A stretch of 24,787 nucleotides of DNA from an uncultured Blautia sp. (lineage in GTDB: Bacteria; Bacillota; Clostridia; Lachnospirales; Lachnospiraceae). The position numbers and the translations under genes are program-made. The DNA lies in the NCBI GenBank assembly GCA_900547615.1, contig URHH01000032.1:1-24787 (forward strand), in the 5' to 3' direction. Positions 1-7,298 of this stretch are shown piece after piece (position 1 is the first letter of the stretch; every line of letters begins with the position of its first letter). Below the pieces are notes generated by a model. It did no database searches and had not been told where the DNA came from. It worked only from the letters and a program-made list of their open reading frames with translations.

Positions 1-1119
1 AAGGCAGTGATGGCTTCAATGGGAAGTCTGCTTACAAATAAATATGCGGAAGGGTATCCGGGAAAGCGTTTTTACGGGGGATGCGTCTGTGTGGACGAGG
101 TGGAGCGCCTTGCCATCGAGCGGGCGAAAAAACTGTTTGGATGCGAGTATGCAAATGTGCAGCCGCATTCCGGCGCGCAGGCAAATATGGCAGTTTTTTA
201 TGCTATGTTAAAACCGGGAGATACGGTACTTGGCATGGACTTAAATCATGGAGGACATCTGACTCACGGAAGCGCGGCGAATATGTCTGGAAATTATTTT
301 CACGCAGTGTCTTATGGGGTGAATGACGAGGGTGTGATCGATTATGAGGAAGTAAGGCGCATTGCAAAAGAATGTAAGCCAAAGCTCATTGTAGCAGGAG
401 CAAGCGCGTATGCAAGAATCATAGATTTTAAAAAGTTCCGGGAGATTGCAGATGAGGTGGGCGCATATCTCATGGTAGATATGGCGCATATTGCAGGACT
501 TGTGGCAACCGGACAGCATCCAAGCCCCATTCCCTATGCAGATGTGACAACGACAACCACACATAAAACGCTGAGAGGTCCAAGAGGAGGACTGATTTTA
601 AGCAGTGAGGAAAACGCAAAAAAATTCAATTTTAATAAAGCGGTATTCCCTGGAATCCAGGGCGGTCCGCTTATGCATGTGATCGCTGCGAAAGCTGTGT
701 GCTTTAAGGAGGCGCTGGAGCCGGAGTTCCAGGAGTATGGAAAGCGCGTGGTGGAAAATGCAAAGGCACTCTGCGAGGGACTGAAAAAACGCGGCGTAGA
801 TATTGTATCAGGAGGAACAGACAATCACCTGATGCTGGTTGATCTTCGAAGTCTGGGTGTGACCGGAAAGGAAATGGAAAATCTTCTTGACGAGGTAAAT
901 ATTACCTGCAACAAAAACGCCATTCCAAATGATCCGCAGTCTCCGTTTGTCACAAGCGGCGTGCGTCTTGGAACAGCGGCTGTCACATCAAGAGGAATGA
1001 ATGCAAAAGATATGGATAAAATTGCAGAAGCCATCTCTGTTATGCTAAAGGAGAGAGACAAAGAAAAGGCATCTTCTATTGTAAAAGAACTGACAGAAAA
1101 ATATCCTCTGAACGCGTGA
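1..1119 (+). CDS. glyA: Serine hydroxymethyltransferase, 5'-truncated by window edge
   Basis: PLP enzyme that interconverts serine and glycine with tetrahydrofolate, the main cytosolic source of one-carbon units. The frame is open from base 1 and the first visible residues already match the interior of the family (TNKYAEGYPGKR and YGGC), so roughly 40 N-terminal residues and the start lie outside the window. Visible signatures are the SGAQAN segment, DMAHIAGL and the PLP-lysine motif TTTTHKTLRGPRGG, with the Schiff-base lysine encoded at 565-567. The C-terminus is intact and ends at a TGA at 1117-1119. The 371 visible residues plus the missing part give the usual length of about 410. No convincing terminator follows, only an A/T run near 1122-1140. 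Identification is close to certain; the start cannot be given. Confidence 0.97.
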   Translation, partial: KAVMASMGSLLTNKYAEGYPGKRFYGGCVCVDEVERLAIERAKKLFGCEYANVQPHSGAQANMAVFYAMLKPGDTVLGMDLNHGGHLTHGSAANMSGNYFHAVSYGVNDEGVIDYEEVRRIAKECKPKLIVAGASAYARIIDFKKFREIADEVGAYLMVDMAHIAGLVATGQHPSPIPYADVTTTTTHKTLRGPRGGLILSSEENAKKFNFNKAVFPGIQGGPLMHVIAAKAVCFKEALEPEFQEYGKRVVENAKALCEGLKKRGVDIVSGGTDNHLMLVDLRSLGVTGKEMENLLDEVNITCNKNAIPNDPQSPFVTSGVRLGTAAVTSRGMNAKDMDKIAEAISVMLKERDKEKASSIVKELTEKYPLNA

Positions 1120-1217
1120 AAAAAGATAAAAAATTTTTCTCGAAATGAATGGATTTGCCGGTTTCAATCGTATTATAAGTGAAACAGGAAAAACATTTAT
1201 ATTTTGGGAGGAAAATG

Positions 1218-1502
1218 ATGATGAAAAAAGCAGCAGCAATTTTATTAACAGGTGTTCTCGTATTATCTGCAGGAAGTACGTCCGTTTTTGCAGCAGGAAG
1301 AGGCTGTCGTCAGAAAGCTTACAGAGAGGAGTGCGAGAAGGTCTGTGTCTGTTTCAAAGAGGACAGAGCTTTTGTTGGCGAGGACGGAGACGGGATCTGT
1401 GATAACTGTCGGAAGGAAGAGAAAGACCGAAAAAACTGCGGCAGAGGGAATGGAAAATATTGCAAAACCGGAGAGCGCAGATGCGAAGTGAACAGGAAGT
1501 AA
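1218..1502 (+). CDS. Small secreted Cys-rich protein with a Ca-loop-like motif, upstream of a sigma factor
   Basis: No named family is assigned. A short basic N-terminus (MMKKAA), a hydrophobic run and a SVFA/A site form a clear signal peptide of about 24 residues. The mature part, about 70 residues, has nine cysteines and the segment GEDGDGICDNC, which resembles the acidic calcium-binding loops of thrombospondin type-3 or dockerin-like repeats. It is otherwise rich in Lys, Arg and Glu. Three ATGs stand in a row (1215, 1218, 1221). GGGAGGA at 1206-1212 fits 1218 or 1221 best, and 1218 is chosen. The 3' end overlaps the next gene's start by 22 bases, so the two are translationally linked. This suggests an exported product made together with the sigma/anti-sigma pair, perhaps a ligand or a target. 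That role is inference. Confidence 0.75.
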   Translation: MMKKAAAILLTGVLVLSAGSTSVFAAGRGCRQKAYREECEKVCVCFKEDRAFVGEDGDGICDNCRKEEKDRKNCGRGNGKYCKTGERRCEVNRK

Positions 1503-1960
1503 ACAGAGCAGTGGAGCAGTATGCAGATATGATTCGAAGAATCTGCATGCTGCACCTGAAAAATTACGACGATACTCAGGACATATTTCAGAACGTGTTT
1601 TTGAAATACGCCCTGAGTTCTGTTGTTTTTGAAAGTGAAGAACATGAGAAGGCATGGCTGATACGCGTTGCCACAAATGCCTGCAGAGATTTGTTGCGGG
1701 ATTTTTTTCGAAAAAATACAGTTCCGCTTGAGTTTCTTACGGAATATGGAAAAGAAGAGGAAACAGAGAACAGGGAAGTTCTGGAAGCTGTGCTTTCCCT
1801 GCCGGCGAAATATAAAGACGTGGTGTATCTACACTACTATGAAGGATATACAGCGGGGGAAATCAGCAAGATATTGGGGAAAAATGTAAATACAGTTTAT
1901 ACATATCTGAACCGCGCCAGAAAGATTCTGGCGGAAAAACTGGGAGGTGACGGAAGTTGA
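1481..1960 (+). CDS. ECF-type RNA polymerase sigma factor
   Basis: About 159 residues with the two-domain build of group IV (ECF) sigma factors. Region 2 covers residues about 10-75 (YADMIRRIC, DIFQNVFLKY, AWLIRVATNACRDLLR). Region 4 is a helix-turn-helix near residues 105-155 (LPAKYKDVVYLHYYEGYT, AGEISKILG, VNTVYTYLNRARKIL). The frame is open further upstream to an ATG at 1460, but the ATG at 1481 has GGAG at 1470-1473 with 7-base spacing and gives the normal family start. It overlaps the end of the secreted-protein gene. Its stop overlaps the start of the next gene in the sequence TTGA. It should direct RNA polymerase to a small regulon when released by the membrane anti-sigma factor encoded next. 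No autoregulatory promoter could be recognised upstream. Confidence 0.92.
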   Translation: MRSEQEVNRAVEQYADMIRRICMLHLKNYDDTQDIFQNVFLKYALSSVVFESEEHEKAWLIRVATNACRDLLRDFFRKNTVPLEFLTEYGKEEETENREVLEAVLSLPAKYKDVVYLHYYEGYTAGEISKILGKNVNTVYTYLNRARKILAEKLGGDGS

Positions 1961-2727
1961 AGGAGCGGATACGGGAGGCGTTTGATGAAATTCATGCAGA
2001 AGAGGAATTAAAAAGAAATACAAAAGCGTTTCTGGAAAAGAAGAGAAAAGAAAAAAAGCAGGAGAAAAGAACCGCTTATAGATGGGTTCCCGTTATGGTC
2101 TGCTGTTTGTTTATGTTGATCGGGTTTGGAGGATACCGCCTGTATTTTACAGAAGCTTCTGTCATAAGTGTGGACATAAACCCTTCTCTGGAACTGAATC
2201 TGAATCCCTTTGACCGGGTGATTTCCGTGAAAGGATACAATAAGGACGGAGAAAATCTGGCAGAAGAAGCAGATGTAAAATTTATGGATTATAAAGAGGC
2301 GCTGGAGGAAATCCTGTATACAGATTGTGCAAGCAAGTGTCTTGATAATGATGAGCTTCTTTTTATTACAGTAGCCGGAAGAAACGGAAAAAAAAATGTG
2401 GAAATATTAAAAGATATAGAAGAGTTTCTTCCTGAAAATAAAAATATGCGGTGTACGGGAGCTGGAAGAGAAGAGGTGGAAAATGCTCATAAAGCAGGGT
2501 TGTCCGTGGGAAAATACAGGGCGTTTCTGGAGGTAAAAGAGCAGAATCCTGAACTGACGCCGGAAGATGTGCAGGGGCTTACTATGCGGCAAATAAGAGA
2601 ACTGGGAGAAAAATCCCAGGGAGAAAAGGTGGGGGATTCCGGGAAAAAGGGAGGAAATCCTGAGAAAAACAGGCAGGGAGCAGAAGAAGAAAAAAGAAGA
2701 GAAAGAAAAAGAACAGGAAAAAAATAA
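1957..2727 (+). CDS. RsgI-like transmembrane anti-sigma factor
   Basis: 256 residues. A basic, helical cytoplasmic N-terminus (residues 1-45, EAFDEIHAEEELKRNTKAF) would bind the sigma factor. One membrane helix lies at about 47-65. The extracytoplasmic domain starts with VISVDINPSLELNLNPFDRV, the hallmark of the RsgI N-terminal family. In characterised RsgI proteins this domain self-cleaves between Asn and Pro, and an NP pair (VDINPS) is present. The last 40 residues are low-complexity and highly charged (Lys, Glu, Arg, Gly), like the disordered tails of other RsgI proteins. The start is TTG at 1957, overlapping the sigma stop as TTGA, with a near-perfect GGGAGGTGA at 1942-1950. The pairing is odd: RsgI normally controls a SigI sigma factor, here the partner is ECF-like. 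The signal sensed is unknown. Confidence 0.88.
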   Translation: MKERIREAFDEIHAEEELKRNTKAFLEKKRKEKKQEKRTAYRWVPVMVCCLFMLIGFGGYRLYFTEASVISVDINPSLELNLNPFDRVISVKGYNKDGENLAEEADVKFMDYKEALEEILYTDCASKCLDNDELLFITVAGRNGKKNVEILKDIEEFLPENKNMRCTGAGREEVENAHKAGLSVGKYRAFLEVKEQNPELTPEDVQGLTMRQIRELGEKSQGEKVGDSGKKGGNPEKNRQGAEEEKRRERKRTGKK

Positions 2728-2734
2728 GAGAAAC

Positions 2735-2776
2735 GTGATTTAATCACAGAAATCTTTTTAATAACCGGGTATATTA
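2735..2776 (+). promoter_or_regulatory. Possible trxBA promoter with an inverted-repeat operator
   Basis: GTGATT-T-AATCAC (2735-2747) is a 6-base-arm inverted repeat. A -10-like TATATTA lies at 2770-2776 without a good -35. If transcription starts near 2782, the repeat is centred close to -41, the place of a Crp/Fnr class II activator site. The half-sites GTGA and TCAC are spaced by 5 bases rather than the canonical 6. The repeat could instead be a weak terminator hairpin for the upstream operon (TTTTT follows at 2755-2759). Low confidence. Confidence 0.35.
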
Positions 2777-2806
2777 TAGGAAAGCAAAGGAAAAATAAGA
2801 AAGCAG

Positions 2807-3718
2807 GTGGCAAAACTGGAAAATGTGATCATCATCGGTGCAGGACCGGCAGGGATTTCCGCAGCTCTTTATCTTGCCAGAGGAAATATGAATCCTCTTC
2901 TTATATATGACGGCACAGGAGCTTTGGAGAAGGCGGAAAAAATTGAAAATTATTATGGACTTTCCGCTCCTCTTTCCGGAAGTGAGCTTTTTGAGACAGG
3001 ACTTTCTCAGGCGAAGGAGCTTGGTGTCCGGATGGTAGAAGCGCAGGTTCTGGGTCTTGGAGGATTTGATACCTTTGAAGTAAAAACAACAGAAGGGATT
3101 TTCGAGAGCAGGAGTGTGATCCTTGCAACAGGAGGCAAAAGAAAAACGCCGCAAATTCCGGGATTAAAGGAGTTTGAAGGAAGAGGAGTAAGTTACTGCG
3201 CTGTGTGCGATGCTTTTTTCTACAGAGGCAAAGATGTGGCAGTGCTTGGAAACAGCGATTTTGCCCTTCATGAGGCGGAGGAACTTTCCAATACAGCAGG
3301 TTCCGTCACAATCTACACAGACGGGCAGGAACCTGATTTTTCCAGAGAGCCGTCTATGGAAGTCAATACCATGAAAATCCAGGCGATCGAGGGAGACGGA
3401 AAAGTGTCCGGCATACGGCTTGGAGGAGAGGTAGAGGCAGAAGATACAGAATCCGGAGCTTTCAAAGAGGCAGAAGGTGTGTTTGTAGCACTTGGAACTG
3501 CAGGGAGCGGAGAACTTGCAAGGCAGATTGGAGCCGGGCTTACAGAAAAGGGAAATATTCAGGTAAATTCTTTAATGGAAACCACGGTACCCGGACTGTT
3601 TGCGGCAGGAGATTGCACAGGGGGTCTGCTTCAGATTGCAAAAGCTGTTTATGAGGGGGCACAGGCTGGGATTTCCGCCGGAAAATATGTCCGCTCGTTA
3701 AAAAAAGAGATAGAATAA
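2807..3718 (+). CDS. trxB: Thioredoxin reductase-like flavoprotein, possibly ferredoxin-dependent
   Basis: 303 residues of the TrxB fold. An N-terminal FAD motif GAGPAGISAALY (10-21), ATGG (107-110), a redox pair CAVC (C131, C134) and the C-terminal FAD motif FAAGDCTGG show that it reduces a thioredoxin-like partner through a CxxC disulfide. In the central domain the usual NADPH signature is missing. Classical enzymes have GGGxSA, here there is GNSDFALHEA (148-157), and the HRRxxxR phosphate-binding motif is replaced by IYTDG (169-173). These losses are described for the ferredoxin-dependent flavin thioredoxin reductases of clostridia. The start is GTG at 2807 with only a weak Shine-Dalgarno; no better in-frame start lies upstream before the stop at 2777. 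The gene is 14 bases from trxA and surely shares its transcript. Electron donor not proven. Confidence 0.9.
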   Translation: MAKLENVIIIGAGPAGISAALYLARGNMNPLLIYDGTGALEKAEKIENYYGLSAPLSGSELFETGLSQAKELGVRMVEAQVLGLGGFDTFEVKTTEGIFESRSVILATGGKRKTPQIPGLKEFEGRGVSYCAVCDAFFYRGKDVAVLGNSDFALHEAEELSNTAGSVTIYTDGQEPDFSREPSMEVNTMKIQAIEGDGKVSGIRLGGEVEAEDTESGAFKEAEGVFVALGTAGSGELARQIGAGLTEKGNIQVNSLMETTVPGLFAAGDCTGGLLQIAKAVYEGAQAGISAGKYVRSLKKEIE

Positions 3719-3732
3719 AGGAGAATATTATT

Positions 3733-4029
3733 ATGGCAAAAGTATTTACAGCAGAAAATTTTGAACAGGAAGTATTAAAATCAGACAGACCGGTGCTCGT
3801 AGATTTCTGGGCAACATGGTGCGGACCGTGCAGACGTCAGGCTCCGATCATCGAAGAGCTGGCGGAAGAAGGATACGCAGTTGGAAAACTTGACGTAGAC
3901 CAGGAAATGGAACTGGCTCAGAAATATCAGGTTATGAGCATTCCGACTCTGATCGTATTTAAAAACGGAGAAGAGGCAGCCCGCCTTGTGGGATTGACTC
4001 CAAAGGAAAAATTAAAAGAGCTTCTTTAA
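3733..4029 (+). CDS. trxA: Thioredoxin
   Basis: 98 residues, slightly shorter than the usual 105. It has the canonical active site WCGPC (C30, C33), the conserved VDFWATW before it, and the cis-proline loop SIPTLIVF. It is a cytosolic disulfide reductant, presumably recharged by the reductase encoded 14 bases upstream. AAAGGAGAA just before the start gives a strong ribosome site. A large hairpin follows the stop. Odd points are RR after the active site and a C-terminal helix shortened to TPKEKLKELL. Function is clear. Confidence 0.96.
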   Translation: MAKVFTAENFEQEVLKSDRPVLVDFWATWCGPCRRQAPIIEELAEEGYAVGKLDVDQEMELAQKYQVMSIPTLIVFKNGEEAARLVGLTPKEKLKELL

Positions 4030-4037
4030 GAAGCCAG

Positions 4038-4100
4038 AAAGCCGTCTGGCCAGATGCAATCAGGAATGATTCAGCATCTGGTACAGGCGGCTTTTGTTTT
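4038..4100 (+). terminator. Rho-independent terminator of trxBA, overlapping the convergent gene
   Basis: A long stem pairs 4038-4057 with 4074-4094 (AAAGCCG, CTG and CCAGATGC blocks, with one wobble pair and a small internal bulge), with a 16-base loop. TTTTGTTTTTG follows on the plus strand. The right arm and T-tract lie inside the 3' coding end of the convergent Crp/Fnr gene, whose stop sits in the loop. On the minus strand the T-run is poor, so it mainly ends trxBA. Confidence 0.85.
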
Positions 4101-4740
4101 TGATGGAAATATTTCCCCGGGAAACTTCAATACAACCTTCAGAAGCCATCTGCTTTAAGGCGCGGCTGACCGCCTCTCTTGCGCTTCCAATGGAGCGGGC
4201 AAGGCTTTCTTTTGTAAGAGGAAGTGTATCAGAACCCGTCTCTGCAGATTCGTCAAGAAGAAAGGCGGCAATCCTCTGTGGGAGAGAGAGGAAAAAGGTA
4301 CGTTCAATACCGGAAATCACATCAGAAAAATGCTCAGCCGTCAGTTTGTAAATAAAGCTTTCCAGATAAATATTGCTTTTCATCAGTCTGGAAAAAACAG
4401 GCGCAGGAAGGAGTAAAAGCTCACAGTCTGTCTCTGCGTCAATCTGCACATCGAAGGTAATGGCAGAAAGCATACAGGAGGCGGAAAGGGTACAGATGTC
4501 TCCTGCTCGCAGTCGGTATAGTGTTGCCTCTTTTCCCTGGGAGGAGAGAAGATATACCCGCATAATGCCTTTTAAAAGAAAGAGCGTACCCAGGCATTGC
4601 TGCTCTCCTGACTGAATGGCTGCGCCTTCCTCATAATGAAGCGTGCGGATATTGGAGAGAAGCAGCTCCTTGTCCGCCTCTGACATATGTTTCCAGAAAG
4701 AAAAATTTTGAAAATAGTCGAGAAATTCATTTTTATCCAT
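4060..4740 (-). CDS. Crp/Fnr family transcription regulator
   Basis: 226 residues. The N-terminal cyclic-nucleotide-binding-like beta-roll spans about 15-120 (GTLFLLKGIMRVYLLSSQGKE, LYRLRAGDIC). A dimer helix follows, then a C-terminal winged helix at about 165-215 with the family's recognition helix SAREAVSRALKQM. The effector residues of true cAMP receptors are not evident, and there is no N-terminal Cys cluster as in Fnr. C89 and C94 lie in the segment DICTLSASCML and could be redox-active (inference). The start at 4740 has GGGAG 8-9 bases upstream. It is the last gene of a minus-strand operon, 15 bases after the M23 gene, and converges on trxBA. A palindrome upstream of trxB is a possible target, which would link it to thiol or redox control. 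Confidence 0.9.
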   Translation of the reverse strand: MDKNEFLDYFQNFSFWKHMSEADKELLLSNIRTLHYEEGAAIQSGEQQCLGTLFLLKGIMRVYLLSSQGKEATLYRLRAGDICTLSASCMLSAITFDVQIDAETDCELLLLPAPVFSRLMKSNIYLESFIYKLTAEHFSDVISGIERTFFLSLPQRIAAFLLDESAETGSDTLPLTKESLARSIGSAREAVSRALKQMASEGCIEVSRGNISIKNKSRLYQMLNHS

Positions 4741-4755
4741 AATGTAGCTCCCTTC

Positions 4756-5646
4756 TTAAACAGAGTTATGTGATTCTTTTTCTACAAGCTGGTCTCTGCT
4801 GATATGAACGGTTTCTTCAGGAATTGTGTGGTTTTTCAGATTTGTGAACCAGATGGGAAGACCTGCTGAAAAAAGAAAGCTCTTTCCCTGCTGTATCTGA
4901 AAATGAATATGAGGTTCGCTTGTATTTCCGCTGCTTCCGCAGCGCGCGAGAATTTGACCTCGAGAAACCTTATCTCCGATTTTTACGCAAAAACTGTCTT
5001 TTTTGATATGGGCGATCGTGCTGTATTCCTGTGCGGAATGCTGAATTACAATATAATTCCCGCGTACATCGGAGGAACTGCACGATACTTCCTGATTATC
5101 TGAAATGGGCGTGTCCTCAAACTGATTTTTCAGTGCAACAACAATGCCGTCGGCAGGAGATAAAACTGGCTTGCCATAACAGAGATAATCGGCAACAGAT
5201 TTGCCGTCGCAATGAAAAGACTGACCATTTTCTTCTATAAAAAAATCGTAGGCATATCTCTGCGGACAAATGTTCCATGAGTGAGACGTTTTTTTGTCGA
5301 TTCCGCCGTTTGCCACGGTCCAGATACCTTCAAAGGGAAGAGAATACAAAACCTGAGGCTTGTAGTTCGTGATATTCGGCAGACGAAACCGATTGCGGAT
5401 ATAAATATATGGAATGCCAAGGAGCATTCCAAGGTTTTGAAATAAAAACTTCAAGTTTCGTATATTTTCATCATCGTTTGCGCTGTCTGTTTTAAGGACA
5501 AGGACAAAGGACAGAACAAAATCAACGATACACAGGAGAAAAAACAGATAAAATAATTTCAGCTCCGGAATATGAAAAAAAGTCCCGATCAGTCCAAGCA
5601 ATCCCAGCCAGTACAGTTTTTTGGTGATCTTTAGGAAGGTAGTCAT
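4756..5646 (-). CDS. Membrane-anchored M23-family peptidase
   Basis: 296 residues. Two hydrophobic segments (about 11-26 and 31-52) anchor it. The C-terminal half is a LytM/M23 (peptidase_M23) domain: QRYAYDF (D134), PVLSPADGIVV, RGNYIVIQH, AHI (H213), KVSRGQILARCGSSGNTSEP and the HIH pair (H246, H248). These metal-binding positions suggest an active Zn endopeptidase that cuts peptidoglycan cross-bridges. The first ligand of the usual HxxxD motif is Arg here (RYAYD); H122 upstream may replace it. The frame opens with GTG at 5655, but AGAGG correctly precedes ATG 5646, which is taken as the start. It sits 39 bases downstream of the fusion gene and 15 bases upstream of the Crp/Fnr gene. Confidence 0.85.
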   Translation of the reverse strand: MTTFLKITKKLYWLGLLGLIGTFFHIPELKLFYLFFLLCIVDFVLSFVLVLKTDSANDDENIRNLKFLFQNLGMLLGIPYIYIRNRFRLPNITNYKPQVLYSLPFEGIWTVANGGIDKKTSHSWNICPQRYAYDFFIEENGQSFHCDGKSVADYLCYGKPVLSPADGIVVALKNQFEDTPISDNQEVSCSSSDVRGNYIVIQHSAQEYSTIAHIKKDSFCVKIGDKVSRGQILARCGSSGNTSEPHIHFQIQQGKSFLFSAGLPIWFTNLKNHTIPEETVHISRDQLVEKESHNSV

Positions 5647-5685
5647 GGAGTTCACCTCTTTTAGTTGGTAATAAAAGTTGCAAGT

Positions 5686-6888
5686 CTATTTTTTTGCGAC
5701 AATCAGATAGCGGTGGATTGTTCCTTCTATATATTCGGTATTTTCAATGCTTTTCTGCATTTTGAGCAGGAAATCAAAACATCTTTCTACAGAAAATCCG
5801 GAAAATTCCCATTCAATAATATGGGCAAACCAGACAAAGGCGCCCACATCATAAAAACGAATGGGACGGAAGGCTTCTTCTGCCCGAATGATATGAAATC
5901 CTGCGTTTTCAAATATTTCTCGCTGTTCTTTTAAATTCAAATGTGGAAATGGCTTTGACGTATTGGGCAATACCATTTCGACCAGATTCCTGTCATTTTC
6001 GCTGCCGACCTGCTCCGTAATAAACAGTCCGCCCTTTTTCAGGAGACGGTATAATTCTTCTGCATGAAAATCACCATGCCTGTTTATAATGATGTCAAAA
6101 CTTTCTGATTCAAAAGGAATGTTGGAAGGAGTATCACAGGATTTAAAATCAATTCCCAGTGGAAGAAGAGTTTTTTTACATAGTTCCACATTGGGAGGAT
6201 AACCTTCTGTTGCCGCTGTATTATGAAAGGGGTGATTCAGAGAAAGAAGAAATTCACCGCCGCCTGTATCGTAATCTAAAATTTTCATGTTTTTATTGAG
6301 ATACTGACAGATAATCTTTTTATAATCCCACGGCAGGTCGTCTTCTTCCCTGTAGCGGTTGTGGATATGGGAAAAATCCCAGCCGTGAATATGTGCAGTT
6401 TCTTCTTCCTTTTTCCAGAGCTTTTTCCGCTCATCAGGTGTCATTTCTTTTTCCATAACGAAGTTTGTAAGAAAGATTCCCTGGCGTTCGACCTGCTGTT
6501 TTTTTATAACTTTGTAACCTCTTTTTTCAAAAAAAGGACGCGCTGTAATAGAAGCGTGTGTGGTAATATTTCCAGGTGCGGTCTGCTCCAGCGCATCGCA
6601 GATGGCGGTGGCAACGCACTGATTCTGGTGATTTGCGTGGACGTATAAACGATCCAGATAACCGGTTTCATCTATATCTCCAAAACCCGTGATACGATCT
6701 CCATCAACGGCAACTATGCTGTAATGCTCCAGAAAAGACTGGTTCCATTTTTCCAGATCAACCTGTCCGGTTGCCCATACATTTAACTGCTCCTCTGTGT
6801 AATCTTTTGCGTTTACTGTATGAATGGTATGGTAAAACAGTTCTGCCATTTCTTTACAGTCAGATGGCTTATAATTTCTGATTTTCAT
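5686..6888 (-). CDS. GNAT acetyltransferase-methyltransferase fusion
   Basis: 400 residues with two enzymes in one chain. Residues 1 to about 150 are a GNAT domain (MKIRNYKPSDCKEMAELFYHT, YLDRLYVH, ARPFFEKRGYKV). Residues about 155-400 are a class I SAM-dependent methyltransferase with motif I ILDYDTGGGEFLLSL, acidic strand ATEG, SFDIIINRHGDFH and LLKKGGLFITEQVG. The acetyl-CoA loop normally reads QxxGxA; here QNQCVAT has Cys in place of the glycine, so the GNAT half may be weak or inactive. The frame runs 10 codons further upstream, but ATG 6888 has AGGAAGGA at good spacing and matches the normal GNAT start. It is preceded by the DUF3784 gene (17 bases) in the same operon. Substrates are unknown. 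Confidence 0.86.
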   Translation of the reverse strand: MKIRNYKPSDCKEMAELFYHTIHTVNAKDYTEEQLNVWATGQVDLEKWNQSFLEHYSIVAVDGDRITGFGDIDETGYLDRLYVHANHQNQCVATAICDALEQTAPGNITTHASITARPFFEKRGYKVIKKQQVERQGIFLTNFVMEKEMTPDERKKLWKKEEETAHIHGWDFSHIHNRYREEDDLPWDYKKIICQYLNKNMKILDYDTGGGEFLLSLNHPFHNTAATEGYPPNVELCKKTLLPLGIDFKSCDTPSNIPFESESFDIIINRHGDFHAEELYRLLKKGGLFITEQVGSENDRNLVEMVLPNTSKPFPHLNLKEQREIFENAGFHIIRAEEAFRPIRFYDVGAFVWFAHIIEWEFSGFSVERCFDFLLKMQKSIENTEYIEGTIHRYLIVAKK

Positions 6889-6905
6889 GTCTGAGTTCCT
6901 TCCTA

Positions 6906-7238
6906 TTATTTTCGACAAATGGTATTTGACGCAATCTCTATCGCCGCAACATCGGTAATAATGATTATAATCATAACAACAGTGAAATTGGAGGGCAACA
7001 CTTTTTCAAACAATTCTGCAATCAGGATTAGAAGTGTAATTATCATCATTCCGATTCCCATTACCCGGCACAGTTTTTTCTCATTATATTTAGCTTTATC
7101 TTCTTTCGACGCAGTATTATATCCTGCGATCAGCCAGCTTCCATGACCGGAAAGTAAGGTTATGGACATGGCTGCAAGAATCAAAAATATAATACAGAAT
7201 ATCCAGTCAGGTCCATGTGATACGTCAGCCAGTTTCAT
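6906..7238 (-). CDS. DUF3784 family small membrane protein
   Basis: 110 residues with three hydrophobic segments (about 11-30, 58-75, 80-100). Between the first two lies the DUF3784 signature GSWLIAGYNTASKEDKAKYNEKKLCR. Function of the family is unknown. The frame is open far upstream, but GGGAGGTG at 7243-7250 (read on the minus strand) precedes ATG 7238, and this start lies downstream of the promoter at 7299-7327, so 7238 is chosen. It is the first gene of the minus-strand operon. Confidence 0.8.
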   Translation of the reverse strand: MKLADVSHGPDWIFCIIFLILAAMSITLLSGHGSWLIAGYNTASKEDKAKYNEKKLCRVMGIGMMIITLLILIAELFEKVLPSNFTVVMIIIIITDVAAIEIASNTICRK

Positions 7239-7298
7239 GACAACACCTCCCATAATGGGAATTATATCCTCGGAAAATAAAGAATTGTCGTTTCTAAC

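Noticed and set aside
1146..1204. ECF-type autoregulatory promoter before the sigma operon (TGAAAC at 1180-1185)
   Set aside because: No CGT-type -10 follows at 15-17 bases and the start site would fall past the ribosome site of the first gene.
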